A stretch of DNA of 64,000 bases, from NCBI RefSeq assembly GCF_051307055.1, contig NZ_CP149994.1:1612001-1676000 (forward strand), given 5' to 3'. This document shows, piece by piece, positions 53,842-61,831 of the stretch. The stretch's first letter is position 1; each line of letters opens with the position of its first letter. The notes beneath the pieces were generated by a model that was not told the origin of the DNA, made no database searches, and saw only the letters and a list, made by a program, of their open reading frames with translations. The translations under genes were made by a program, and so were the position numbers. The DNA is from Dryocola sp051307055 (GTDB lineage: Bacteria > Pseudomonadota > Gammaproteobacteria > Enterobacterales > Enterobacteriaceae).

Positions 53842-55179
53842 TTATCCTGCAGACGAATAAAGCGGATACAGCCCTAACAAAAGCCCTGATGCCAGGAAGA
53901 TCATGCACAGCAGGAAAGCCCACTTAAAGGTGTACTTCTGATGGTCGCTGAATTCCACGCCTGCCAGACCAACCAGCAGATAAGTCGAGGCTACCAGCGG
54001 GCTGAGTAAGTGAACGGGTTGCCCGACTAAAGATGCCCGGCCAATTTCAATCGGATCGATGCCATATACTTTCGCAGCTTCTGCCAGCACGGGTAAGACG
54101 CCGTAATAGAAAGCATCGTTCGACATAAAGAAAGTGGCCGGCAGGCTAATCAGCGCCGTAATCGGAGCCAGGTAGGGACCCCAGGAGTTCGGCAGCACAT
54201 CCAGCAGAGAAGTGGACATCGCAGTGACCATACCGGTACCTGAAAGAATGCCGGCGAAAATGCCCGCGGCAAGGAATATTGACGTCTGATTCAGGGCGGC
54301 AGGCGCGTGCGCTGCAATACGCTGGCGTTGCGCGTCAAGATGCGGATAGTTAATCAGCAGCGCGAGCGCAAACGCAACCATAAACAGCACCGACAACGGC
54401 AGCAGCTCCATTACCAGTGACGCCATAAGGACCAGAGTAAGAATAGCGTTGAGCCAGAACAGCTTAGGACGGCGTAACTCTTCATTTACTTCATTAATGG
54501 CTGGCAGATAGCTTTCAGTATCATCTTCCGTTACCGCGCCGTTGCCGTTGGTATTAATACTTAGCCTACCCAAACGACGACGTTCACGAATACCTATATA
54601 CCAGGACAGCACTAACACTCCGACAAAACCGCTAATCATTGTTGGAAGCAGCGGAACAAAAAGCTCGCTGGACTCCACCTTCAGCGATGCCGCAACGCGG
54701 GCCAGCGGGCCTCCCCAGGGTAGCAGGTTGGTAATGCTGCCAGAGAGAAAGACCACGCACGTCAACGAAAGCGGATCAAGCCGGATGCGTTTGAACAGAG
54801 GAAGCATAGCGGTGACGCAGATCATATAAGTCGTCGATCCGTCGCCGTCCAGGGAGACCATGGCTGCCAGAACAGCGCTGCACATAACCGCTTTGACCGG
54901 ATCACCATTAATGATCCGCAGAAAGAAACGAATAATAGGATCGAATAAGCCGGTATCAAACATAGTGCTGAAATAGAGAATGGCAAAAATAACCATAATC
55001 GCAGTAGGCGCGACTTTTTTAAGCCCCTCGATCATCATTTCGCCCATCCCTGAGCCAAATCCGGCGAGCAGAGCAAATATTATCGGAATAAGGGTCAGTG
55101 CGACTAAGGCAGAAAGTTTTTTCGTCATGATGAGGATCATAAAGACCACAATCATGCCATATCCCAGAAGCGAGAGCAT
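53842..55179 (-). CDS. CitMHS-family citrate/carboxylate symporter
   Basis: A 445-residue membrane transporter of the CitMHS family (Bacillus CitM and CitH), which imports citrate or related tricarboxylates as metal complexes with protons. About 12 hydrophobic segments are visible; conserved stretches are SLDGDGSTTYMICVTAMLPL, SGSITNLLPWGGP and MSNDAFYYGVLPVL. ATG 55179 is chosen because GGAG lies 6 bases upstream; the in-frame ATG at 55191 has none. It lies downstream of the SDR gene (79 bases) and is probably cotranscribed with it. The real substrate may be an unusual tricarboxylate, given the aconitase-like neighbour. Confidence 0.88.
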   Translation of the reverse strand: MLSLLGYGMIVVFMILIMTKKLSALVALTLIPIIFALLAGFGSGMGEMMIEGLKKVAPTAIMVIFAILYFSTMFDTGLFDPIIRFFLRIINGDPVKAVMCSAVLAAMVSLDGDGSTTYMICVTAMLPLFKRIRLDPLSLTCVVFLSGSITNLLPWGGPLARVAASLKVESSELFVPLLPTMISGFVGVLVLSWYIGIRERRRLGRLSINTNGNGAVTEDDTESYLPAINEVNEELRRPKLFWLNAILTLVLMASLVMELLPLSVLFMVAFALALLINYPHLDAQRQRIAAHAPAALNQTSIFLAAGIFAGILSGTGMVTAMSTSLLDVLPNSWGPYLAPITALISLPATFFMSNDAFYYGVLPVLAEAAKVYGIDPIEIGRASLVGQPVHLLSPLVASTYLLVGLAGVEFSDHQKYTFKWAFLLCMIFLASGLLLGLYPLYSSAG

Positions 55180-55258
55180 AGGAATCTCCAACGCATATTA
55201 TTTCTAATATGCGTGTTAATTAATTTAAGGATGTTTTTAAGAATGGGGTAGGAATAAA

Positions 55259-56002
55259 TCAGCCCATATGCAAACCGCCATTAACAGAGAAATCCGCCCC
55301 CGTCGCGAACCCTGATTCATCGGATGCCAGCCATGAGCAGATTGACGCAATTTCCTGCGGCGAGCCCAGGCGGCGCACCGGGATCTGCTGAACAATTTTG
55401 TCAATGACCTGAACCGGTGTCACCGTTTTTAGCTTTGATGTGCCCAGATAACCGGGAGATACGGTATTTACAGTCACGCCCCGGGCTGACACCTCGCGCG
55501 CCAGCGCCCGGGTAAAGCCGCGTACCGCAGATTTTGCCGTCGAATAGTTCACCTGCCCGGTTTGGCCAATTTGCGCATTAATCGAAGAGATATTGATAAT
55601 ACGTCCCCAGCCGCGGGACATCATGCCGTCAATAACTTGTTTAGTGACATTGAATAATGAATTCATATTGGTGTTAATAACGGTTTGCCATTCCGGCGGC
55701 TGCATGTCACGAAATAAAACGTTACGCGCCGTTCCCGCATTATTAATCAGCACATCGATCTCACCAATTTCTGCTTTAATTTTCGCAAAGGCTTTAACCG
55801 TTGAATCCCAGTCGGCCACGTTGCCTTCAGATGCGATGAAATCAAACCCCAGCTTTTTATTGTCATCAAGCCACATGGTTTTACGTTGAGAATTCGGCCT
55901 GCATCCTGCGATAACTTTAAAACCGTCTTTTGCCAGCCGGCGGCAGATAGCGGTTCCGAGGCTTCCCATGCCGGAAGTAACATACGCAATACGTTGGGTC
56001 AT
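55259..56002 (-). CDS. Acetoacetyl-CoA reductase-like SDR (PhaB family)
   Basis: This is a 247-residue short-chain dehydrogenase that closely resembles Cupriavidus PhaB along its length: MTQRIAYVTSGMGSLGTAIC, then FDFIASEGNVADWDST, VINTNMNSLFNVTKQVIDGM and ending STGADFSLNGGLHMG-like FATGADFSVNGGLHMG. The catalytic Ser and YSTAK are present. The cofactor loop reads SGMGSLG instead of GGMGGIG. PhaB reduces acetoacetyl-CoA with NADPH, but no phaA or phaC is nearby, so a different 3-oxo or hydroxy substrate is likely. I chose ATG 56002 over an in-frame start at 56125, because GGAGAAGGG precedes it and the PhaB N terminus matches. Confidence 0.88.
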   Translation of the reverse strand: MTQRIAYVTSGMGSLGTAICRRLAKDGFKVIAGCRPNSQRKTMWLDDNKKLGFDFIASEGNVADWDSTVKAFAKIKAEIGEIDVLINNAGTARNVLFRDMQPPEWQTVINTNMNSLFNVTKQVIDGMMSRGWGRIINISSINAQIGQTGQVNYSTAKSAVRGFTRALAREVSARGVTVNTVSPGYLGTSKLKTVTPVQVIDKIVQQIPVRRLGSPQEIASICSWLASDESGFATGADFSVNGGLHMG

Positions 56003-56120
56003 AACCCTTCTCCCAGATGCATTTATGTAACAGTTTTCACGATTTGTTAACAGTAAGCTATCGGCGGCGCTTTTTAGCAATATCGATCCGTCGAAATTGT
56101 GACCACGATCGTCAATTTTG

Positions 56121-56170
56121 TGCATTTAAATATCTTCAAATGCAATCGAATGAATGAGCTATGCAATCGA
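56121..56170. promoter_or_regulatory. Repeats upstream of the SDR gene
   Basis: TGCATTT (56121-56127) and AAATGCA (56138-56144) form an inverted repeat; ATGCAATCGA occurs twice (56140-56149 and 56161-56170), 21 bases apart, which is two helical turns. These are candidate GntR or LysR sites in the 315-base SDR-lactonase interval, which has no gene. Confidence 0.5.
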
Positions 56171-56253
56171 TTTATGAGAGGGAACGGCCAAAATCGGCGC
56201 TTTGTAGCCGGTATAGCCAGATTTCTTGCAATGCAAAAATAAAAGCGTGATTC

Positions 56254-56285
56254 TAATCACAAGTTGATTTTTGCACTTGTGATTA
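56254..56285. promoter_or_regulatory. Inverted repeat before the beta-propeller lactonase gene
   Basis: TAATCACAAG (56254-56263) and CTTGTGATTA (56276-56285) are a perfect 10-bp inverted repeat with a 12-base spacer, 32 bases before the lactonase ATG; they probably form an operator. Confidence 0.55.
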
Positions 56286-56317
56286 AATAAATGCATATAG
56301 CATAAGGGGAGGGGTAA

Positions 56318-57424
56318 ATGGATAAATTCGCCTACGTTGGCTGCCGGACGTCCGAATGGCGCGGTGCACGTGGAAAAGGAATTGAAGTCTACCGCATTGA
56401 TGAGTCGGGTAACTGGCACCATATCCAGCGTGTGGCATCCGTTCAGGAGAATCCCTCCTGGATCACGCTGGATGAAAAAAGAGACCGGCTTTATGTGCTG
56501 CACGGTGACGGCAATCAGGTGGCCATCTTTGCGCGCGATCCTATATCAGGCATGCTGACATTCCTGTCTGAACAGACTACCGGCCCGCAAAATCTCCACC
56601 CTGACCTTGATCCGCTCCGGCGCAACAATCCGGTGCATGCCGCACTTACGCCTGACAGGGGACACCTGTTAATTGCTAACCATGAAGGCGGGAACGTCGC
56701 TGCACTGGCGTTTACTGATGAAGGTATGCTGCTGCCTCCCGGCCATCTGGCGAGGGTCGAAGGCCATGTTGCTGCTGCTGAAGCGCCAGCGAGCCTGTCA
56801 CGGCCGCATGAAATTATTTTTGCGCCCGGCAGCGACTATTTTGCTCTGCCGGTTCAGGGCCGTCAGGCCGGGAACGGCATTGACAGAGTGTGTATTTATC
56901 AATGGCGTGACGGTCAGTCGCTGCTTAAAGATGAAGTGCTGTTGCCTGGCGGAAGCTGGCCACGTCATGTCGATTTCCATCCGCAGGGCAGGTGGCTTTA
57001 TGGCCTGAGCGAGCTGAGTAACACCGTTACCGTTTTCGACTTTGAGCGTGAGACGGGCCACATTGCGCTTAAGCAAACGCTGAGTAGCCTGCCTGAAGGA
57101 TTTGCAGAGCGTAACGATGCCAGCGAAATTGAAGTGCACCCGTCCGGACGTTTTTTATATGCCGCCAATCGCGGGCATAACAGCATCGCGATCTTCCACA
57201 TCGACCCTCATGATGGCCGCTTAACATCTGCGGGTTGGGTCTATTGTGGCGGTAAAACACCGCGCTTTACGACGATCTCCCGCGATGGAAAGCGTTTTTA
57301 TAGCGCCAACGAGGACTCCGACTCTATCCGCATTTTCGACATTAACGGCGAAACAGGCATGTTGACGGACACGGGGAAAGAAATCTTCGCTGCCAGCCCG
57401 ACCTGCATCGTTTTTGCCGGCTAG
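56318..57424 (+). CDS. Seven-bladed beta-propeller lactonase (Lactonase family)
   Basis: The protein has 368 residues and no signal peptide. It belongs to the family of 6-phosphogluconolactonase YbhE/Pgl and carboxy-cis,cis-muconate cyclase. Repeated blades are evident: PSWITLDEKRDRLYVLHGDG, PVHAALTPDRGHLLIANHEG, RPHEIIFAPGSDYFALPVQG, PRHVDFHPQGRWLYGLSELS, ASEIEVHPSGRFLYAANRGH and PRFTTISRDGKRFYSANEDS. It probably hydrolyses or forms a sugar or carboxylic-acid lactone in the cytoplasm. ATG 56318 follows AAGGGGAGGGG, a very strong site. It diverges from the SDR and converges on the LysR gene. Confidence 0.88.
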   Translation: MDKFAYVGCRTSEWRGARGKGIEVYRIDESGNWHHIQRVASVQENPSWITLDEKRDRLYVLHGDGNQVAIFARDPISGMLTFLSEQTTGPQNLHPDLDPLRRNNPVHAALTPDRGHLLIANHEGGNVAALAFTDEGMLLPPGHLARVEGHVAAAEAPASLSRPHEIIFAPGSDYFALPVQGRQAGNGIDRVCIYQWRDGQSLLKDEVLLPGGSWPRHVDFHPQGRWLYGLSELSNTVTVFDFERETGHIALKQTLSSLPEGFAERNDASEIEVHPSGRFLYAANRGHNSIAIFHIDPHDGRLTSAGWVYCGGKTPRFTTISRDGKRFYSANEDSDSIRIFDINGETGMLTDTGKEIFAASPTCIVFAG

Positions 57425-57430
57425 CCCGGC

Positions 57431-57457
57431 GTTTGAGGTCAGCGTTTGACCTCAAAC
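57431..57457. terminator. Hairpin at the end of lactonase and lysR genes
   Basis: GTTTGAGGTCA (57431-57441) pairs perfectly with TGACCTCAAAC (57447-57457), loop GCGTT. The right arm contains the stop codon of the convergent lysR gene (57452-57454). There is no T run. Confidence 0.6.
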
Positions 57458-58360
57458 CTCCGATCCTGGCGCACGTTTCGATGGCGTAACGTTTTCGATA
57501 AACGCCTTAACGGAAGGTGAAGATAGGGCATAACTCTTCACGCCGACATACAGCTCGCGTTTCGCCCACGGCTCGACGAGCGGAATACAGCGCACCGTAT
57601 CGTGTTTAGCCGCCTGGGCGATTTCATTGACCGGCAGGATGGCAATCCCCAGCTGCTGTGCAACCAGCTCCGCCATTGAGATAAAGCTGCTTACGCGTAA
57701 GCCTGTGTTCAGCGTTTTACCAAGCTTTCTGGCTTCACGCTCCAGAATATGGCTCACTGCGCTGTCGCGATGCGGCCCAATTATCTTCTCATCGACACAG
57801 TCCGCCAGCTGTAAAGCAGCGCGCTCCGCCAGCGGATGTCCCTGCCACACCAGAACCGAGAGCAGGTCGTGCTGCCACGGCCAGACTTCGATACCGGAAG
57901 CGGGCGTCCAGTTGGAAAAGAAACCGACATCCGCATCGCCCTGCAGCAATCCCTGTACCACGCCGGTGCCGGTGTGCTCCTCAATATCGATATCAGTCTG
58001 GGGATAGTGCGTCAGAAACTGGCTGATGGCGCGCGGCAGATAATGCATTAACGCCGCTGAGATAGTGAAGATGCGGATGTGGCCGCGCACGCCGGCCACA
58101 TAATCACTCAGCTCCTCTTCCATTTGATCGAGATTGCGGAACACCTGGCGCGCGTGAAACAGCAGTGAGTGACCGGCCGGCGTCAGTTCGATGCCGCGCG
58201 GCAGGCGCAACATCAACGGCGTGCCAATTTTCTGTTCAAGCTCGGCAATGCGCTTGCTCACGGCTGAGACGGCCAGATGCTTGCGCCGCGCAGCCCGGGT
58301 AAGATTCTGCTCCTCAGCCACCGCCACAAACAGCGAGAGTGAGACCAGGTCGTAACGCAT
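57452..58360 (-). CDS. LysR-family transcriptional regulator
   Basis: A 302-residue LysR regulator. The helix-turn-helix is RYDLVSLSLFVAVAEEQNLT, RAARRKHLAVSAVSKRIAEL, EQKIGTPLMLR, followed by a substrate-binding domain with TISAALMHYLPRAISQF at the start. ATG 58360 follows AAGGGG at a spacing of 5 bases; the in-frame GTG 58366 has no such site. It begins 9 bases after the aconitase stop, so it is the last gene of the minus-strand operon hydrolase-MFS-SBP-aconitase-lysR, and likely controls that operon. Confidence 0.88.
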   Translation of the reverse strand: MRYDLVSLSLFVAVAEEQNLTRAARRKHLAVSAVSKRIAELEQKIGTPLMLRLPRGIELTPAGHSLLFHARQVFRNLDQMEEELSDYVAGVRGHIRIFTISAALMHYLPRAISQFLTHYPQTDIDIEEHTGTGVVQGLLQGDADVGFFSNWTPASGIEVWPWQHDLLSVLVWQGHPLAERAALQLADCVDEKIIGPHRDSAVSHILEREARKLGKTLNTGLRVSSFISMAELVAQQLGIAILPVNEIAQAAKHDTVRCIPLVEPWAKRELYVGVKSYALSSPSVKAFIENVTPSKRAPGSEV

Positions 58361-58369
58361 AAGCACCCC

Positions 58370-61021
58370 TTAACCGGTGGTGAGTGTTTGCTGAATAACG
58401 AAAGGCAAAATACCGCCATAGCGCAAGTAGCGAAGCTCCTGGCGGGAGTCTATCACCGCCTCAAGGTGCAGGGCAGCAATCTGTCTGCCGTCACGGCTGA
58501 TGTAGAGCATTAGCGGCGTCGCTCCCGGCGCTATCGCTTCCAGGCCGGCAATATCAAGCACCTCTGTGCCATCCATCGCGGGTAGTTTATCCGCTTCGCC
58601 AGCGATGAAATGCAGCGGAAGAATTCCCATACCAATCAGATTGGTGCGATGAATACGCTCGAAGCTGTTGGCAATCACCGCTTTAACCCCCATTAAAGCC
58701 TGCGCTTTTGCTGCCCAGTCGCGACTCGAACCCGCCCCGTAACGTTCCCCGGCCAGCACAACCAGCGGCAGGCCAGCTGCTTGCCAGGTTTGCGCGGCCT
58801 CAAACGCCGGCAGAATGCGTTGATGAGCCGCATCCCAGGCGAAACCGCCGCCGCCGCGCTTATCTTCCGGTAACAAACGATTGGAGAGCGCTTTATTGGT
58901 GAAAGCACCCCGCACCATGACTTCATGGTTGCTGCGGCGGGTGGAGTAAAGGTTCAGGTCCTGCGGATCTTCATGATGTTCCAGCAACCACTGACCGGCC
59001 TGGCTTGCAGCAGAAATCGCACCTGCCGGCGAAATATGATCGGTAGTGACGTCATCGCCAAACCAGAGAAAAGGGCGGGCATTGTTGAGCGAAAGCGGTT
59101 CGGCAGGATCGCGGGGCAGGCGCTCCAGGTAGCCAGGGCGGCGCAAATAGGTTGAGGTAGACTCCCACGGATAGTGCACGCTACCCGGCGCTTCAATCTG
59201 CTGCCAGTGCGGCGTTCCCTGCCAGATGACGTCGCGCCGCCGGATGTAGTGTTCACGCTTCATCACCGTTTTAACCCACTGCTCAACCTCTTCGCGAGCA
59301 GGCATCAAATCGCGCATAAATACAGGCTGATTATCCTCATCGTGACCAAGGGGATCGCGCAGCATATCATGCTGCATATTTCCGGCGATGGCCCAGGCAA
59401 TCACCAGTGCTGGCGAGGTCAGATAGCCATGTCCAAGAGCTGGATTGACGCGGCGCGGAAAGTTGCGGTTACCGGAAAGCACGCATACTGCCTGAAGGCC
59501 GTCGTTTACCAGAGTTTCCATCGCCGGCTGCAACGCGCCCGAGCTGCCGATGCAGGTCATACATCCATAACCCGCCACGTTAAACCCCACTTTCTCCAGC
59601 TCGCTGAGCAGTCCGGATTCGCCAAGGTAGTCGGTGACCGCCCTGGAGCCGGGTGAAAATGAGGTTTTTACCCAGGGCTTCGGTTGCAATCCGCGTTTTG
59701 CGGCATTGCGTGCAAACAACGCCGCCTGAATCACCAGCCGGGGATTGGCGGTAGTCGTGCAGCTGGTGATTGCCGCGATGGCAACGGCACCCTGTTTGAT
59801 GGGCTGCGTGTAATCATCATGATGCCATTGTAAACCGCGCTCTGCGGGCTGCAGCGTTTCCAGAAAGCTCTCAGGCGAATCGCTAAGCGGGATCTGCTGA
59901 TGAGGATTATAAGGCCCCGCCACGCTGGGTTCGATGCTGCCCAAATCCAGCTCAATGAGCCGTGTGAAGTCCGGCTGCCGATCGTCAGAGGTACGCCACA
60001 GATGCTGACGTTGCATATAGCTGTGGATAATGTCCTGCTTCTCTTTGCTGCGGCCCGTCATGTTGACGTACTCTGCGCTGCGTTCGTCAAACGGAAAGAA
60101 CACGACGGTAGCGCCGTATTCCGGCGCCATATTGGCTATGGTTGCGCGCGACTCGAGCGGCATACTGTGCAGCGCGGGACCGGTGAATTCAACAAACTTG
60201 CCGACCACTCCGCTTTCACGCAGCAGGCGCGTAATGTGCAACGCCAGATCGCTGTCGCTGACATCCGGCGACAGCTGGCCGGACACGGAGATGCCCACCA
60301 CCTCGGGGAAGCGAAGCGTTACCGGTTCGCCCACCAGAGCCGCCTGTCCTTCAAGCCCGCCCACGCCCCAGCCCAGCACGCCCAGGGCGTTAATCATCGG
60401 CGTATGGCTGTCGGTTGCGATCATGCAGTCGGCGTGCAGCAACGGTATTGGCTCACGTTCATCAACCGCCACCACTTCCGCAATGGCCTCAAGGTTCATC
60501 AGATGAATGATGCCGGTGCCGGGCGGGATCACGCGAAAGTTATCCAGGCTTTTTTCTGCCCAGCGAATGAAGCGGTAGCGTTCGGCGTTGCGGCGGAAAT
60601 CAAATTTAAGGTTATCTTCCAGGGCGTCAGCGCTGGCATAGCTTTCAACGATCACCGAATGATCGATCGTCAGCACGGCGGGGATATGTGGATTGATAGC
60701 GCGCGGATCGCCGCCTGACTCGGCGGTCAGGTCACGCATGGCGGCAAAATCAGCCAGCGCCGGTAAGCAGGTGGTGTCATGGAACATGAGCCGGTCAGGG
60801 TAAAACTCAACTTCACCTGGCGCAGACTTCGCAGACAGATAGTTGAGAAAGGCCGGCAGCGTATGGGGGGAGCATCGCGCTACGTTCTCCAGCAGAATGC
60901 GTATGCTGTAGGGCAGGGTTTGCAGCTGGGCCAGCGGCACGATGTTGGTGAGATCGATAAAATGATACAGGCGGTCGTTAATGACCAGTGATGAGCGTTC
61001 AGGCGTTGAGGGCGATGTCAT
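58370..61021 (-). CDS. Aconitase-family hydratase, divergent
   Basis: An 883-residue protein of the AcnA/IRP branch (E. coli AcnA 891). The three [4Fe-4S] cysteines are C421 (TSCTTTANP), C487 and C490 (YGCMTCIGSSG). The swivelling C-terminal domain has GSSRDWAAKAQ and SFERIHRTNLIGMG. Most active-site residues remain (DHS near 120, ATDSHT near 202, SGNRNF, RDW). Several normally invariant positions differ: CTNTSNP is CTTTANP, GTDSHT is ATDSHT, GGIEAEA is GGLEGQA, IGNSG is IGSSG and GNRNFEGR is GNRNFPRR. It is unlikely to be the housekeeping aconitase; a related tricarboxylic acid is a likely substrate. Its operon context supports a catabolic role. Confidence 0.85.
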   Translation of the reverse strand: MTSPSTPERSSLVINDRLYHFIDLTNIVPLAQLQTLPYSIRILLENVARCSPHTLPAFLNYLSAKSAPGEVEFYPDRLMFHDTTCLPALADFAAMRDLTAESGGDPRAINPHIPAVLTIDHSVIVESYASADALEDNLKFDFRRNAERYRFIRWAEKSLDNFRVIPPGTGIIHLMNLEAIAEVVAVDEREPIPLLHADCMIATDSHTPMINALGVLGWGVGGLEGQAALVGEPVTLRFPEVVGISVSGQLSPDVSDSDLALHITRLLRESGVVGKFVEFTGPALHSMPLESRATIANMAPEYGATVVFFPFDERSAEYVNMTGRSKEKQDIIHSYMQRQHLWRTSDDRQPDFTRLIELDLGSIEPSVAGPYNPHQQIPLSDSPESFLETLQPAERGLQWHHDDYTQPIKQGAVAIAAITSCTTTANPRLVIQAALFARNAAKRGLQPKPWVKTSFSPGSRAVTDYLGESGLLSELEKVGFNVAGYGCMTCIGSSGALQPAMETLVNDGLQAVCVLSGNRNFPRRVNPALGHGYLTSPALVIAWAIAGNMQHDMLRDPLGHDEDNQPVFMRDLMPAREEVEQWVKTVMKREHYIRRRDVIWQGTPHWQQIEAPGSVHYPWESTSTYLRRPGYLERLPRDPAEPLSLNNARPFLWFGDDVTTDHISPAGAISAASQAGQWLLEHHEDPQDLNLYSTRRSNHEVMVRGAFTNKALSNRLLPEDKRGGGGFAWDAAHQRILPAFEAAQTWQAAGLPLVVLAGERYGAGSSRDWAAKAQALMGVKAVIANSFERIHRTNLIGMGILPLHFIAGEADKLPAMDGTEVLDIAGLEAIAPGATPLMLYISRDGRQIAALHLEAVIDSRQELRYLRYGGILPFVIQQTLTTG

Positions 61022-61111
61022 AAAAACCTTCTGTCACAGCAATCTATGTATGTTCGTCACCGGATAACGTCTCATGCTCCGAAATGAATGAAAATTGAAC
61101 ATTAGCCAATG

Positions 61112-61136
61112 CAGCGTTCTCCAGCGGAGAACGCTG
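61112..61136. other. Intercistronic hairpin between SBP-like and aconitase genes
   Basis: CAGCGTTCTCC pairs perfectly with GGAGAACGCTG around AGC. It lies between two genes of one minus-strand operon without a T run, so it may act as an mRNA processing or stabilising element rather than a full terminator. Confidence 0.5.
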
Positions 61137-61144
61137 ATGCGGGC

Positions 61145-61831
61145 TCAGGCCTCGGTAAGATTTCGGTTGATAATCTCGCTTATGGCTCCGTCTTCCTGCC
61201 ACTGGTTCAGGTAGCGCGTGAGTTCATTAAAGAGCTTGTCACTGGCCCGCGGCACACAAATTGCCTGGAAAATCTGAGCAAAATTATCCGGCAGCACGCG
61301 AAAACCGCTATTCCTGCCGGCCGCGCTTTCCAGCGGCTGACGGATGCCGGCGGCCATATCGCCTTCTCCATCGAGAAACGCATCAATAGCCGCCTGTGAC
61401 GAGGCCAGTCGATTGAGCGAAGCATGCTTTAATTCCCGGGTCAGGAACAGATCGTAGGCGGCTCCTTTACCGACATTGATCACCACGTCCGGTCTATCCA
61501 TCTCGGCCACGCTTTGCCAGCTGCTGCTCTCTCTGACCAATACGGTACTCTCGATGGTGATATAGGGCTGAGTGAATCGCAGCACCGCTTCGCGTTGCGG
61601 ATCTATCGCTAAGAAGGCGATATCCCATCGGTCGTTGGTCGCATCGTTTACCACTTTCCCCGCCGTGGGATAAGTGACAAATTGCGCCACCTTACCCTGT
61701 TCAGCCGCAATTTTGTGGGCGATCTCAACGGTAATGCCGCCAGGCTGCCCGTCGGGCAGCGTTTTGGTCAATACGGCGTTACCTAAATTAATGGCGAAGC
61801 GTAACGGGGTTGCGTTATCGGGGACTGACAT
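61145..61831 (-). CDS. Cytoplasmic substrate-binding-protein-like (SBP family 3) protein
   Basis: The protein has 228 residues with the fold of amino-acid-type periplasmic binding proteins: LRFAINLGNAVLTKTLPDGQ, GGITVEIAHKIA, RWDIAFLAIDPQREAVLRFT then QPYI, INVGKGAAYDLFL, GEGDMAAG and a C-terminal helix EDGAISEIINRNL. From ATG 61831 (AGGAG upstream) there is no signal peptide, and there is none from the in-frame start at 61879. No ABC permease or ATPase is nearby. It may therefore be an enzyme that uses this fold; cyclohexadienyl dehydratase is a well-known case, and I recall that aconitate isomerase is also related to binding proteins. It overlaps the MFS gene by 17 bases. Confidence 0.8.
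   Translation of the reverse strand: MSVPDNATPLRFAINLGNAVLTKTLPDGQPGGITVEIAHKIAAEQGKVAQFVTYPTAGKVVNDATNDRWDIAFLAIDPQREAVLRFTQPYITIESTVLVRESSSWQSVAEMDRPDVVINVGKGAAYDLFLTRELKHASLNRLASSQAAIDAFLDGEGDMAAGIRQPLESAAGRNSGFRVLPDNFAQIFQAICVPRASDKLFNELTRYLNQWQEDGAISEIINRNLTEA

Noticed and set aside
59900..60718. 272-codon open frame on the plus strand
   Set aside because: It is antisense to the aconitase-family gene and has the His/Arg/Gln-rich composition of such shadows.
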